Both the position numbers and the translations under genes were made by a program. Shown in pieces: positions 36,317 to 44,830 of a stretch of 64,000 nt of DNA. The notes beneath the pieces are model-generated. The model saw only the letters and a program-made list of their open reading frames with translations, was not told where the DNA came from and searched no databases. Every line of letters starts with the position of its first letter. Position 1 is the first letter of the stretch. The stretch is taken from positions 62,001-126,000 of the forward strand of contig NZ_LN648875.1 of assembly GCF_000826185.2 (NCBI RefSeq), read 5' to 3'. The stretch is from Microbacterium gorillae. Its GTDB lineage: Bacteria > Actinomycetota > Actinomycetes > Actinomycetales > Microbacteriaceae.

Positions 36317-37483
36317 ATGACGACCGCGACGTTCGATCCCGCGCAGTACCTCCCCGACGACCTCCTCGAGCGCATCCGCGAACGCGCGGCGCAGGTCGAT
36401 GCCGACAACGTGTTCCCGCAGCAGGACCTCGACGAACTGCGTGACGCCGGCTACCTCGGCATCCTCGTCCCGACCGATCGCGGGGGTGCGGGGCTGTCCC
36501 TCGCTCAGGCCGCGGTTCTGCAGCAGAGGCTCGCCGGTGCTGCTCCGGCCACGGCGCTGTCGATCAACATGCACCTGGTGTGGACCGGGGTGGCGAAGGT
36601 CCTGCGCGACCGCGGCATCGACGACCTCGCGTTCGTGCAGACCGGAGCCGCGGCCGGCGAGGTATTCGCGTTCGGCATCAGCGAGGCCGGCAACGACCTC
36701 GTCCTCTTCGGCAGCGACACCGACGCGGTCCCCCAGCCGGATGGTGGCTACGCGTTCACCGGGACGAAGATCTTCACCTCGCTCGGCCCGGTGTGGACGC
36801 AGCTCGGCCTGCACGGCCTGGACACCTCCTCCCCCGATGGCCCGCAGATGGTCTACGCGTTCGTCCCTCGCACGGACGCCGTCGTCACGCGCGACGACTG
36901 GGACACCGTCGGCATGCGCGGATCGCAGAGCCGGACCACGGAACTGCACGGGGCCGTCGCGTCCGCCGATCGTGTGGTCCGCCGCGTCGCCCCCGGCCCC
37001 AACCCGGACCCGATCGTGTTCGGCATCTTCAGCGTGTTCGAGATCCTGCTCGCCTCGGTCTACACCGGCATCGCTCGTCGGGCCCTGGAGCTCGCCGTCG
37101 CCACGGCCGAGAAGCGCCGCTCGAAGAAGTCCGGCAAGACCTACGCGCAGGACCCGGACATCCGGTGGCGCATCGGCGCCATGTCGCTCGCCTACGACGC
37201 TCTGCCACCCCAGATCGCGACGATCGCCGCCGATGTCGATGACCTCGTCGACCACGGTGGGCAGTGGTTCACGAAGTTGTCCGGCGTCAAACACCGCGCC
37301 GTCGTGATGGCGAAGGACGTCGTCGATCAGGCGATCCTCGTCGCCGGTGGATCCAGCTATTTCAACCGCAACGAGCTGTCCCGGCTGTACCGGGACGTGC
37401 TCGCCGGCCTCTTCCACCCGTCCGATCCGGAGTCGGCGCACGCCACCGCCGCGAGCGCCTGGCTCGGTCCGATCGAGGAGTGA
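36317..37483 (+). CDS. Acyl-CoA dehydrogenase-family flavoprotein
   Basis: A 388-residue acyl-CoA dehydrogenase-fold protein. The domain order is helical N-domain (LDELRDAGYLGILVPTDRGG), beta domain (FAFGISEAGNDL, YAFTGTKIFTSLG, DDWDTVGMRGSQSRTTEL) and C-terminal helical domain (ILVAGGSSYFNRNELSRLYRDV). The last segment, with RLYRDV and no catalytic Glu, matches the DszC / flavin-dependent monooxygenase-like branch rather than true beta-oxidation enzymes. GGAGG precedes the ATG. Substrate unknown. Confidence 0.8.
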   Translation: MTTATFDPAQYLPDDLLERIRERAAQVDADNVFPQQDLDELRDAGYLGILVPTDRGGAGLSLAQAAVLQQRLAGAAPATALSINMHLVWTGVAKVLRDRGIDDLAFVQTGAAAGEVFAFGISEAGNDLVLFGSDTDAVPQPDGGYAFTGTKIFTSLGPVWTQLGLHGLDTSSPDGPQMVYAFVPRTDAVVTRDDWDTVGMRGSQSRTTELHGAVASADRVVRRVAPGPNPDPIVFGIFSVFEILLASVYTGIARRALELAVATAEKRRSKKSGKTYAQDPDIRWRIGAMSLAYDALPPQIATIAADVDDLVDHGGQWFTKLSGVKHRAVVMAKDVVDQAILVAGGSSYFNRNELSRLYRDVLAGLFHPSDPESAHATAASAWLGPIEE

Positions 37484-37519
37484 CGACCCCGCGGCGCACA
37501 GGTCCGGCAGAATGAAGAC

Positions 37520-38107
37520 ATGAGCGACGACCCGCGAACGGCCGCGGCTCGCTACCTGCAGCAGCGTGCGGACGCGGCCGGTGAGAACCAGCACGAGCCC
37601 GAACCGGACGCAGCGGGTGGGGTACCGGAACCGCCCCAGCCCACGCTGGCCAGCGCGAGCACGGCGACGGATCGTGCCGCCGTGGTGGAGACCGCGATTC
37701 AGCAGGCCATCCGAGCGGGGGCGTTCGATGACCTCCCCGGCGCCGGCAAACCGATTCCGGCGCTCGGCACGAGTCACGACCCGGACTGGTGGATCCGGCG
37801 CAAGATCCAGACCGAGGACCTCCGCGGCCTCGGCCCGGTGGCACTCACGCTTCGGGTTGAGGACCGGGAGTTCGCGGACCGCCTCGACGCCCTTTCGCGT
37901 GAGTCGGAGGTCCGGGACGCCATCGAAGACTTCAACGCCCGGGTGAAGCGCGCGCGCATGCAGCTCGAGGGCGGGCCGCCCGTCGTCACCGCCTTGCGCG
38001 ACGTGGAAGCGGAGGTGGCGGGCTGGCGGGAACGTCGAACGGCCGTCACGGAGGCTCCGAGTGCGGAGCCACCCGTGGCGCGACGCCGCTGGTTCCGCCG
38101 CGGCTGA
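37520..38107 (+). CDS. DUF1992 (DnaJ-C28-like) protein
   Basis: A 195-residue cytoplasmic protein. FDDLPGAGKPIPALGTSHDPDWWIRRKIQTEDL is the hallmark of DUF1992, found without the J-domain in bacteria. An acidic proline-rich linker (EPEPDAAGG) precedes it, and a charged helical part with ARMQLEGGPP follows. Function unknown; the eukaryotic relative is a mitochondrial co-chaperone-like protein. It lies 36 bp after the acyl-CoA dehydrogenase gene. Confidence 0.85.
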   Translation: MSDDPRTAAARYLQQRADAAGENQHEPEPDAAGGVPEPPQPTLASASTATDRAAVVETAIQQAIRAGAFDDLPGAGKPIPALGTSHDPDWWIRRKIQTEDLRGLGPVALTLRVEDREFADRLDALSRESEVRDAIEDFNARVKRARMQLEGGPPVVTALRDVEAEVAGWRERRTAVTEAPSAEPPVARRRWFRRG

Positions 38108-38167
38108 AGGCCGGGGTCACGCGCGGGCGTCGTACCCCGCCGCGCCCCACCCGAGCACGAGCCTAGG

Positions 38168-38713
38168 ATGAGCGGCATGTCCGGTCCGCGCCTACCTGCA
38201 CCGGACGTCGCGGTGCCCACCGAGGCGCCGTGGCTGTGGTACGCGAGCGTGACGGCACCTCGGCTGGCCGGAATGGCCCGCCCACCGGCCGGGTTTCCAT
38301 TCGATCTCTTCGGAGATGCCGGCTTCACCGACATCGTCTGCCTGCTGGACGAAGTCGGCGACGACCCTGCCCCGTTGCGCATGCATCATCACCCGCTCAC
38401 CGACCTCGTCGGCGGTCGGCTCCCCGCCAACCCGGCGGCCGAAGCCGCGAGCATCGCGGAGGCCGCCTCGCTCGTCCGGACGCTCCGCCGTGCGGGCCGG
38501 TCCGTCGTCGTGCACTGCGGACTCGGCAACGGCCGCACCGGAACCGTCATCGGTGCCGTCCTCGTCGCCGAGGGCACGGATGCGCCCGCGGTGATCAGGT
38601 GGCTCGATGCGGTCCAGAGACGGCGCGGGATCGCGAGCGGGTGGCCGGAATCACCGTGGCAGTCCGAACTGCTGGTCTCCCTCGCACCGAGGGGTGACGA
38701 GTCGGCGGAGTGA
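38168..38713 (+). CDS. Protein-tyrosine/dual-specificity phosphatase-like protein
   Basis: A 181-residue protein. VVVHCGLGNGRTGTVIGAVL is a Cys-based phosphatase P-loop, H-C-x5-R-T-G, with the nucleophilic Cys and the phosphate-binding Arg intact. An aspartate loop could be LLDEVGDDPAP. N-terminal PWLWYASVTAPRLAGMARP is typical of small actinobacterial DSP-like enzymes. ATG 38168 or 38177 are both possible. Substrate unknown. Confidence 0.75.
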   Translation: MSGMSGPRLPAPDVAVPTEAPWLWYASVTAPRLAGMARPPAGFPFDLFGDAGFTDIVCLLDEVGDDPAPLRMHHHPLTDLVGGRLPANPAAEAASIAEAASLVRTLRRAGRSVVVHCGLGNGRTGTVIGAVLVAEGTDAPAVIRWLDAVQRRRGIASGWPESPWQSELLVSLAPRGDESAE

Positions 38714-38716
38714 ACG

Positions 38717-38989
38717 CTACTTGCCGGCGGCGTCGAACGCCTTCAGCATCTCCTCGATGGCCTGGTCACGCTGCTCGCCGCCCTCGCCGATCATGTGGCT
38801 GATGTGGGTGCGGAGATGGTTCTCCAGCAGGAGTTTGTTCAGCGACTCCAAGGACCGCTGGATCGCGCGGGACTGCGTGATGATGTCCATGCAGTAGTCC
38901 TCGTTGTCGATCATCTTCGCGAGACCGCGCATCTGGCCCTCGAGGATGGCGGTGCGGTGCAGCGCGCGCTTCTTGATGTCTCCGATCAC
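38717..38989 (-). CDS. CsoR/RcnR-family metal-responsive repressor
   Basis: A 90-residue all-helical DUF156 protein. These repressors bind DNA as tetramers and release it on metal or sulfur/formaldehyde sensing. The residues at ligand positions are Cys33, His58 and His62 (YCMD; ENHLRTHIS). Copper CsoR has Cys-His-Cys, so the third ligand here is His as in nickel/cobalt RcnR-like sensors. No metal transporter gene is adjacent. Convergent with the phosphatase gene. Confidence 0.87.
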   Translation of the reverse strand: MIGDIKKRALHRTAILEGQMRGLAKMIDNEDYCMDIITQSRAIQRSLESLNKLLLENHLRTHISHMIGEGGEQRDQAIEEMLKAFDAAGK

Positions 38990-39076
38990 CGCCTCAGATT
39001 ACTCCCGCAGACCTCCCCCGACCCGCGATTCGTGGCGAGAGTCCGCGCCTGGGCCACGGGTGGAAGGATGAGTGCC

Positions 39077-40354
39077 ATGCCGCACACACCCACCGAGCTG
39101 CTCTCCCCGGCCGACCAGGAGCGTCGGCGGGCATTGCGCCTGATGAAGTCGGTGGCCCTCGGGGCGCTGATCGCCATGGCGATCGTGTTCGCGGTGGCCT
39201 TCGTGCTGCAGCGTGAGTACGCCGGGTGGGGCTACGTACGGGCCGCGGCCGAGGGCGGCATGGTCGGCGCGCTCGCCGACTGGTTCGCCGTGACGGCGCT
39301 GTTCCGCCATCCGCTCGGCATTCCCATTCCGCACACCGCGATCATCCCGAGCCGCAAGGACGAGATCGGACGGACGCTCGGCGAGTTCGTGGAGACGAAC
39401 TTCCTGTCCGGTCCGGTCGTCCGGGACAAGTTGGAATCAACCGCGATCGCGTCGCGCCTCGGCGGCTGGTTGCGCGAACCGGTCCATGCGGCGCGCGTCG
39501 GATCCGAGGCGTCCGCCGCCGCGGTGGGGGTGCTGCGCGCGCTCAGCGACGACGACGTCCAGGACCTCATCTCGGACCTCGCCCGCGAGCACCTGATCGA
39601 CACCGATTGGGCCTCCCCGGCCGGTGCGTGGCTGGAGCGGGTGGTGGACGCCGACGCGCAGCGTCCGGCCGTCGACCTCGCCGCCGACACGGTCGCGGCG
39701 TGGCTGCGGTCGAACCAGGCCGCGTTTGAGGGCCTCGTCTCCCGTCGCCTGCCGGGCTGGGTGCCCCGCGTCGCTCATCGACTCGTCGATGACACGGTCT
39801 ACAAGGAGGCGGTGAAGTTCGTCGACGCCGTGCAGCGGGACCCGAACCATCCCGCCCGCCACGCGATCGACGGCTACCTTGCCAAGCTCGCGCAGAACCT
39901 CCAGCACGATCAGGCCACGCGCGAGAAGCTCGAGGGCGCGAAGTCCGCGGTGTTCGATTCCCCGAAGGTGCGACAGCTCGCCTCCAGCGCGTGGCACACC
40001 GTGAAAGAGGGTCTGATCACCGCGTTGGAGAATCCGGAGAGCACCCTGCGGACGCGCATCGATGCGGCACTGACCGAGATCGGCACACGCCTGAACACCG
40101 AGCCGGCGCTCCAGCGGCGCGTGGACACCTGGGTCACCGACACCGCCGTGTTCGTCGTGGACCGCTACCGGCACGACATCGCCAGCATCATCACCGACAC
40201 CGTCGAGCGCTGGGACGCCAGCGAGACCACGGAGAAGATCGAGCTCATGGTCGGGCGCGACCTGCAGTACATCCGCCTGAACGGCACGATCGTCGGCGCG
40301 CTGGCCGGTGTCGCGATCTACACCGTCGCGCAGCTCATCTTCCCGGGGGCCTGA
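39077..40354 (+). CDS. DUF445 membrane protein
   Basis: A ~425-residue DUF445 protein. An N-terminal membrane segment (SVALGALIAMAIVFAVAFVLQ), the signature GGMVGALADWFAVTALFRHPLGIPIPHTAIIP, long amphipathic helices, and a C-terminal membrane segment (VGALAGVAIYTVAQLIF) are visible. Function unknown; the family is widespread in cell envelopes. GGAAGG suits ATG 39077 better than ATG 39068. The stop overlaps the acetyltransferase ATG (TGATG). Confidence 0.88.
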   Translation: MPHTPTELLSPADQERRRALRLMKSVALGALIAMAIVFAVAFVLQREYAGWGYVRAAAEGGMVGALADWFAVTALFRHPLGIPIPHTAIIPSRKDEIGRTLGEFVETNFLSGPVVRDKLESTAIASRLGGWLREPVHAARVGSEASAAAVGVLRALSDDDVQDLISDLAREHLIDTDWASPAGAWLERVVDADAQRPAVDLAADTVAAWLRSNQAAFEGLVSRRLPGWVPRVAHRLVDDTVYKEAVKFVDAVQRDPNHPARHAIDGYLAKLAQNLQHDQATREKLEGAKSAVFDSPKVRQLASSAWHTVKEGLITALENPESTLRTRIDAALTEIGTRLNTEPALQRRVDTWVTDTAVFVVDRYRHDIASIITDTVERWDASETTEKIELMVGRDLQYIRLNGTIVGALAGVAIYTVAQLIFPGA

Positions 40355-40764
40355 TGTCCGTCACGATCACCGCTGAGCTGCCCGCTCCGGACGAACTGGT
40401 CGCGCTGTACGGCGCCGTCGGGTGGACGGCCTACACCGCGGACCCCGACCGCCTGGCCGCGTCCGTCGCCGGCTCCACTCTGGTGCTGGCAGCGCGCGAC
40501 GAAGCCGGCGCACTCGTCGGTCTCGCGCGGACGCTGTCCGACGGACACACCATCGTGTACCTGCAGGACATCCTCGTGGACCCCGCGCACCAGCGCGACG
40601 GCATCGGCGGCGCGCTGCTGGACGAGGTGCTCGCCCGCGCCGACGGCATCCGCCAGATCGTGCTGCAGACCGACACCGACCCCGGCCAGCGGGCCTTCTA
40701 CGAGTCCCGCGGCTTCATCGAGAGCCACGACAACGGCCTGCGCTCCTTCGCGCTGCTGCGCTAG
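40354..40764 (+). CDS. GNAT-family N-acetyltransferase
   Basis: A 136-residue GNAT protein. YLQDILVDPAHQRDGIGGALLDEVL is the beta4 / alpha3 acetyl-CoA-binding core (Q-x-x-G-I-G), and AFYESRGFIES the conserved alpha4-beta6 piece. Coupled to the DUF445 gene by TGATG. Acceptor substrate unknown. Confidence 0.87.
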   Translation: MSVTITAELPAPDELVALYGAVGWTAYTADPDRLAASVAGSTLVLAARDEAGALVGLARTLSDGHTIVYLQDILVDPAHQRDGIGGALLDEVLARADGIRQIVLQTDTDPGQRAFYESRGFIESHDNGLRSFALLR

Positions 40765-40883
40765 GAACCTGCCGGAGCGAGGGGTTCGACGCAGTTGCCG
40801 GCGCCGTCGAAGCAGTGCACGCGTTCGTAGCCGGAGAACGTGAGCCTCTCGGCCTGGTCCAGTGTGACGTTTTCATTGCGGCG

Positions 40884-40897
40884 TCCGGAATCCCAGA
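40884..40897. promoter_or_regulatory. hutG operator candidate
   Basis: TCCGGAATCCCAGA, 12 of 14 bases identical to the perfect palindrome TCTGGGATCCCAGA at 48122-48135. It lies 54 bp upstream of hutG. The IclR regulator of the hut cluster is the presumed binder. Confidence 0.6.
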
Positions 40898-40951
40898 CAC
40901 TTGCGGTCTGCGTCCGCGGACACGCGATCCGCCCCGCAGTAGCGTGGCGGC

Positions 40952-41830
40952 ATGGCACTCTCGCACGATCCGCTCTGGCCCCGCGCCGGCTCGTGGCCGG
41001 CACCGTCCGGCCCCGCCGACCTGACGATCCTCGGGGTGCCCGCACACCTCACCTCGCTGTCGCCGACCAACGCGCACGAGACCCCGGCGGCGGTCCGCGA
41101 CGCGCTGCAGCGCTACTCCCCCGCGCTCGTGGAGCAGGGCGAGCCGATCGACCTCGGCGCGCTGCGCTTCGCCGACGCCGGCGACATCGTCGACCCGGAC
41201 TCACCCGAGGGTGAGGACCGCACCCGCGCGCGCGTCGCCGAGCTGGCCGCGCAGTCCCGTCTCGTCGTCGCTCTCGGCGGCGACAACAGCGTCACGTACG
41301 CCACCGCGCAGGGGTCCGGCACGGAGGCCCTCATCACCTTCGACGCGCACTACGACCTGCGGGACGGTGTCTCCAACGGCTCCCCCGTCCGACGCCTGCT
41401 CGCGGACGGACTCGACGGGCGCCACGTCGTGCAGATCGGCATCGCCGACTTCGCGAACTCCGTCGCCTACGCCGAGCGCGCCCGCGAGCACGGCATCACC
41501 GTGATCGGCATGGACGAGGTCCGTCGCCGCGGCATCGACGACGTCGTGGCGCAGGCGCTCGAGGTGGTCGGCGACCGGCGCACGCACCTCGACATCGACG
41601 TGGACGTCACCGATCGCGCGGCTGCTCCGGGGTGCCCGGCGAGCCTGCCCGGCGGCCTGCACCCGTGGGAGCTGCGCGCTCTGGCCCGCGGCATCGCCCG
41701 GCATCACTCCGTGGTGTCCGCCGACATCGTGGAGATCGACGCGACAGTCGACGCCCCGGACCAGCGCACCGTACGCCTGGCCGCCCTCTGCGTCCTGGAC
41801 CTCGCCGCCGGCCTCGCCCTCCGCGCCTGA
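40952..41830 (+). CDS. hutG: Formimidoylglutamase / arginase-family ureohydrolase
   Basis: A 292-residue ureohydrolase. Manganese-binding motifs are GGDNSVTYA, DAHYDLRDG and DIDVDVTDRAAAPG. In histidine breakdown it hydrolyses formiminoglutamate to glutamate and formamide. It is 2 kb from hutI-hutU-hutH on the opposite strand but shares a candidate operator with them, which supports the HutG role over agmatinase or arginase. Confidence 0.88.
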   Translation: MALSHDPLWPRAGSWPAPSGPADLTILGVPAHLTSLSPTNAHETPAAVRDALQRYSPALVEQGEPIDLGALRFADAGDIVDPDSPEGEDRTRARVAELAAQSRLVVALGGDNSVTYATAQGSGTEALITFDAHYDLRDGVSNGSPVRRLLADGLDGRHVVQIGIADFANSVAYAERAREHGITVIGMDEVRRRGIDDVVAQALEVVGDRRTHLDIDVDVTDRAAAPGCPASLPGGLHPWELRALARGIARHHSVVSADIVEIDATVDAPDQRTVRLAALCVLDLAAGLALRA

Positions 41831-41854
41831 CTCTCCGCCATCTACCGGCCCCCG

Positions 41855-41905
41855 GTTGTGCCAGCTCGCCAGTTGTGCCGGCCCCGAGGTTGTGCCGGCC
41901 CCCGA
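41855..41905. repeat. Three tandem 17-bp repeats
   Basis: Units start GTTGTGCC at 41855, 41872 and 41889, with a partial copy just before. They lie just after hutG, between convergent genes. No role is evident. Confidence 0.8.
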
Positions 41906-41973
41906 GTTTCGCAGGAAGTCAAGTGGTTGCGCAGGATCGTCGGCACCGGATTTGCGCGGAATCCGTCATCGCT

Positions 41974-42049
41974 GATCCTGCCGAACCGACTCGATCCTGC
42001 CGAACCGGCTCGATCCTGCCGAACCGGCTCGATCCTGCCGAACCGCGGG
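41974..42049. repeat. Four tandem 19-bp repeats
   Basis: Units of GATCCTGCCGAACCGGCTC at 41974, 41993, 42012 and 42031; the last is divergent at its end. They share the 267-bp hutG / membrane-protein gap with the 17-bp repeats. Nothing else is recognisable in that gap. Confidence 0.85.
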
Positions 42050-42097
42050 GTGAGATGACCCGCCGACAAGCGGGGCCCGCCGAGCGAGAACTGGGGC

Positions 42098-42592
42098 TCA
42101 GTGCTGATTGCCGTGGACGACGGCCCAGCGTGAGGTCGCGGGGTCGACGAGCACCGGCACGGACGGCAACGAACCGTTCTCCAGTCGGCGCATCGTCGCC
42201 GTGTCGCTGCACACGTGTTCGACCCGGAGGTGGGTGCCATCCGGAAGCGGCACCTCGAGCTCGAGCGCGGCGTTCGTGGTCATGCCGTCCGACCGATCGC
42301 GGTGCCGGAGCACGACTGCGCGCACCGGAACTGCCACGCTCCGGAACTCCGTCGTCGCGCGGGCATCGGCGTCGGCGTTCCAGGCGGATGCAGCCAGCAG
42401 GAACAGGACGGCTGCGGCGGGGACGATGAGCAGCATCCAGAGCCACGCCCACGGACCGTTCACCACTCCGATCAAGACGCCCAGACCGAGCAGCGCGACG
42501 CTCCCCACCGCGCACTGCGGCGCGACGAACAGACGTTGCTTCCTCGCCTCCGCGGGGGTGATCAGCTCGATCTCGCGGGCCCCCTCGTCCAT
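42098..42592 (-). CDS. Small membrane protein, unknown function
   Basis: A 164-residue protein that I do not recognise. An acidic N-terminus is followed by two adjacent transmembrane helices (VGSVALLGLGVLIGVV and WLWMLLIVPAAAVLFLLAA), then a soluble C-terminal ~85 residues rich in beta-strand with HLRVEHVCSDTATMRRLENGS, probably cytoplasmic. The ATG at 42592 was chosen because upstream in-frame sequence has no protein-like features and overlaps the SixA promoter. Divergent from sixA-like gene. Confidence 0.65.
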   Translation of the reverse strand: MDEGAREIELITPAEARKQRLFVAPQCAVGSVALLGLGVLIGVVNGPWAWLWMLLIVPAAAVLFLLAASAWNADADARATTEFRSVAVPVRAVVLRHRDRSDGMTTNAALELEVPLPDGTHLRVEHVCSDTATMRRLENGSLPSVPVLVDPATSRWAVVHGNQH

Positions 42593-42680
42593 GCCCTGAT
42601 CGTAGGGGTTGCCCGCCCGGAAGTGGTCGAAATCGGCGAGCGACCCCGTCCCCCTGCCACCGCGCCCGTACGATGACGCC

Positions 42681-43154
42681 ATGGTGACCCTCGCGATCGT
42701 CCGGCACGCCAAGAGCGACTGGGACGACCCCTCCGTGTCCGATCACGATCGGCCGCTGAACGCCCGCGGACGCCGCGACGCCCCGCGCATGGCGGCACTG
42801 CTCGCCTCCCGGCCGTGGCGCCCCGAGGCCATCGTGACGAGCACCGCGGTTCGCGCCCGCACCACCGCGGCCGAGTTCGCCGCGGCGATGAACGTCCCGC
42901 TCGAGGAGGATCCGGAGCTGTACGGCGCCGGGGCGCAGACGCTCCTGGACACCGCGATCGCGCGCGGTCACGACGTCATGATCGTGGCGCACAACCCGGG
43001 CATGAGCGTGCTCGGCCGTCACCTGTCCACGAAGGTCCCGCTGATGCCGACGTGCGGGGTCGCGACGTTCACCTGGGACGAGGACGACTGGGCCGTCGCG
43101 TTGAAGCACGCCCCGCTCCGGGTGACGTACGACATCCCGGAGCACCTGTCCTGA
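42681..43154 (+). CDS. SixA-like histidine phosphatase
   Basis: A 157-residue histidine-phosphatase superfamily protein. The catalytic RHAKSDW at the N-terminus is the SixA form of RHG; the second His is in VAHNPGMS. SixA removes phosphate from phosphohistidine in E. coli signalling and PTS proteins; target here unknown. A phosphohistidine phosphatase in the same window as two phosphohistidine-carrying proteins is noted, but it is 15 kb away. Confidence 0.85.
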   Translation: MVTLAIVRHAKSDWDDPSVSDHDRPLNARGRRDAPRMAALLASRPWRPEAIVTSTAVRARTTAAEFAAAMNVPLEEDPELYGAGAQTLLDTAIARGHDVMIVAHNPGMSVLGRHLSTKVPLMPTCGVATFTWDEDDWAVALKHAPLRVTYDIPEHLS

Positions 43155-43201
43155 CGGCGCGGTGCCCTCGGCGGCGGCGGTGTCGTCCCTAGCCTGGAAG
43201 A

Positions 43202-43552
43202 ATGCCCGCTCCGAACTCGCGCCGTGCCCGCGCGGCCAAGCGCCGCACCCGCCGGGTCGCCGCGTCCGGCAGCGATCTGACCGAGGCCGAGTGGTTCCGG
43301 ATCCTGGACGCGTGGCAGCGTTGCGCGTACTGCGGCGCCGACGGCGTCGCGCTGCAGAAGGACTGCGTGCTGCCGATCTCCCGCGGCGGCCGATACACGC
43401 TGGAGAACGTCGTGCCGGCCTGTCGGTCCTGCAATGCCAGCAAGTGCAACGACGAGGTCACCGGCTGGATGCGTCGCAAGCGGCTGGACGAGGCGACGTT
43501 CCTGCTGTTCTGGGCCCAGACCTGCGCCATCTTCCGCCGCGCCGATGCCTGA
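43202..43552 (+). CDS. HNH-type endonuclease-like protein
   Basis: A 116-residue protein. A basic N-terminus (SRRARAAKRRTRRV) precedes a zinc-knuckle HNH fold, CAYCG ... CRSCNASK. The strand normally reading D-H-x-x-P is KDCVLPISRGG, so the general-base His is Cys; the later Asn of LENVVPAC and the C-x2-C pairs are intact. Nuclease activity is therefore uncertain, although I recall related actinobacterial proteins with the same D-C-V-L-P. Monocistronic. Confidence 0.75.
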   Translation: MPAPNSRRARAAKRRTRRVAASGSDLTEAEWFRILDAWQRCAYCGADGVALQKDCVLPISRGGRYTLENVVPACRSCNASKCNDEVTGWMRRKRLDEATFLLFWAQTCAIFRRADA

Positions 43553-43591
43553 CCCGGTCACTGCCACGTCCGACACTGCCGCCGAGTGATC

Positions 43592-43639
43592 CCTGCCGCG
43601 AATGGGAGCGAGCGCGAGATCGCTCACACCTGCGGCAGG
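43592..43639. terminator. Bidirectional hairpin
   Basis: CCTGCCGC ... GCGGCAGG arms with further imperfect pairing of TGGGAGCGA inside. It lies between the convergent HNH gene and hutI. The inner GGGAGCGA matches the stem of the hairpin at 60400-60437. Confidence 0.55.
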
Positions 43640-43674
43640 TCCGATGACGCGGAACTGGCGCAGGTGGGAGCGAG

Positions 43675-44826
43675 TCAGCCGCCGAAGACTCGGGAGACGA
43701 GCGGAACGCCGGGGCGGTAGGCCAGGTGATTCCGGCTCGGGGCGCGCAGCACGGCGAGGTCGGCACGGGCTCCGACGCGGACGATCCCCACGTCGTCCCG
43801 GCGCAGCGCGCGAGCGCCGCCGGCGGTCGCGGCCCAGACGGCCTCGGACACGCTCATGCCCATCTCTCGCACGGCGAAGGCGACCATGAGAGGCATCGAG
43901 GTGGTGTAGCTCGTGCCGGGGTTGCAGTCGCTCGCGAGGGCGACTGTCACGCCCGCGTCAAGCAGACGGCGACCGGACGGGTACGGGTGCTTCGTGGAGA
44001 ACTCCACACCCGGCAGCAGGGTCGCGACGGTGTCCGAACCCGCCAGCGCCGCGATGTCGTCGTCACTGAGGTAGGTGCAGTGGTCGACGCTGGCCGCGCC
44101 GAGCTCCACCGCGAGCGCCGCACCGGGACCCTCGCCGAGCTGGTTGCCGTGCACGCGCGGGAGCAGGCCCGCGGCGATTCCTGCCTCCAGGACCGTCCGC
44201 GACTCGTCGGCGTCGAACGCGCCCCGCTCGCAGAACACGTCGATCCACTTCACGTACGGACGCACCGCCGCGAGCATCGGACCGATGACCAGGGCGACAT
44301 AGCCGGCACGGTCATCGGCGTATTCCGCCGGCACGACGTGGGCACCGAGGAAGGTGACCTCCTCGGTCGTCTCGGCCGCGATGCGCGCGAGGCGCGTCTC
44401 GGTTTCGACGTCCAGGCCATAACCGGTCTTGACCTCCTGGGTGGTGGTGCCCTGCTCGCGACTCTCCGCGCGCAGGGACACCAGCCGGGCCCGCAGTTCA
44501 TCGTCCGTCGCCGCCCGGGTCGCGGCCACCGTGGTGCGGATGCCGCCGGCGGCATACGGGGTTCCCGTCATGCGCGCGGCGAACTCCGCCGACCGGTCAC
44601 CGGCGAACACGGTGTGCGAGTGCGAGTCCACGAACCCGGGAATGACGGCGGCCCCGTCGACGTCGATGCGCTCATCGGCATCGGGGGCGGACACGCCTTC
44701 CCCGATCCAGGCGATGAGGCCGTCCTCGATCACCACGGCCGCGTCGTGACGCGTGCCGCAGACGTCCTCACCGTCTGCGACGTTCGTGGTGAGCTCGCCG
44801 ATTCCGGTCAGCAGGGTCGCCGTCAT
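43675..44826 (-). CDS. hutI: Imidazolonepropionase
   Basis: A 383-residue amidohydrolase. It opens 4-imidazolone-5-propionate to formiminoglutamate. Zinc-binding and catalytic landmarks are [64 protein letters not shown] and [13 protein letters not shown]. It is last of hutH-hutU-hutI, 4 bp after hutU. Confidence 0.96.
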   Translation of the reverse strand: MTATLLTGIGELTTNVADGEDVCGTRHDAAVVIEDGLIAWIGEGVSAPDADERIDVDGAAVIPGFVDSHSHTVFAGDRSAEFAARMTGTPYAAGGIRTTVAATRAATDDELRARLVSLRAESREQGTTTQEVKTGYGLDVETETRLARIAAETTEEVTFLGAHVVPAEYADDRAGYVALVIGPMLAAVRPYVKWIDVFCERGAFDADESRTVLEAGIAAGLLPRVHGNQLGEGPGAALAVELGAASVDHCTYLSDDDIAALAGSDTVATLLPGVEFSTKHPYPSGRRLLDAGVTVALASDCNPGTSYTTSMPLMVAFAVREMGMSVSEAVWAATAGGARALRRDDVGIVRVGARADLAVLRAPSRNHLAYRPGVPLVSRVFGG

Positions 44827-44830
44827 CAGA

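Noticed and set aside
40762..40926. Small minus-strand gene ending VHCFDGAGNCVEPL
   Set aside because: The end looks protein-like, but there is no ATG/GTG start with a ribosome site in frame, and it overlaps the hutG operator region.
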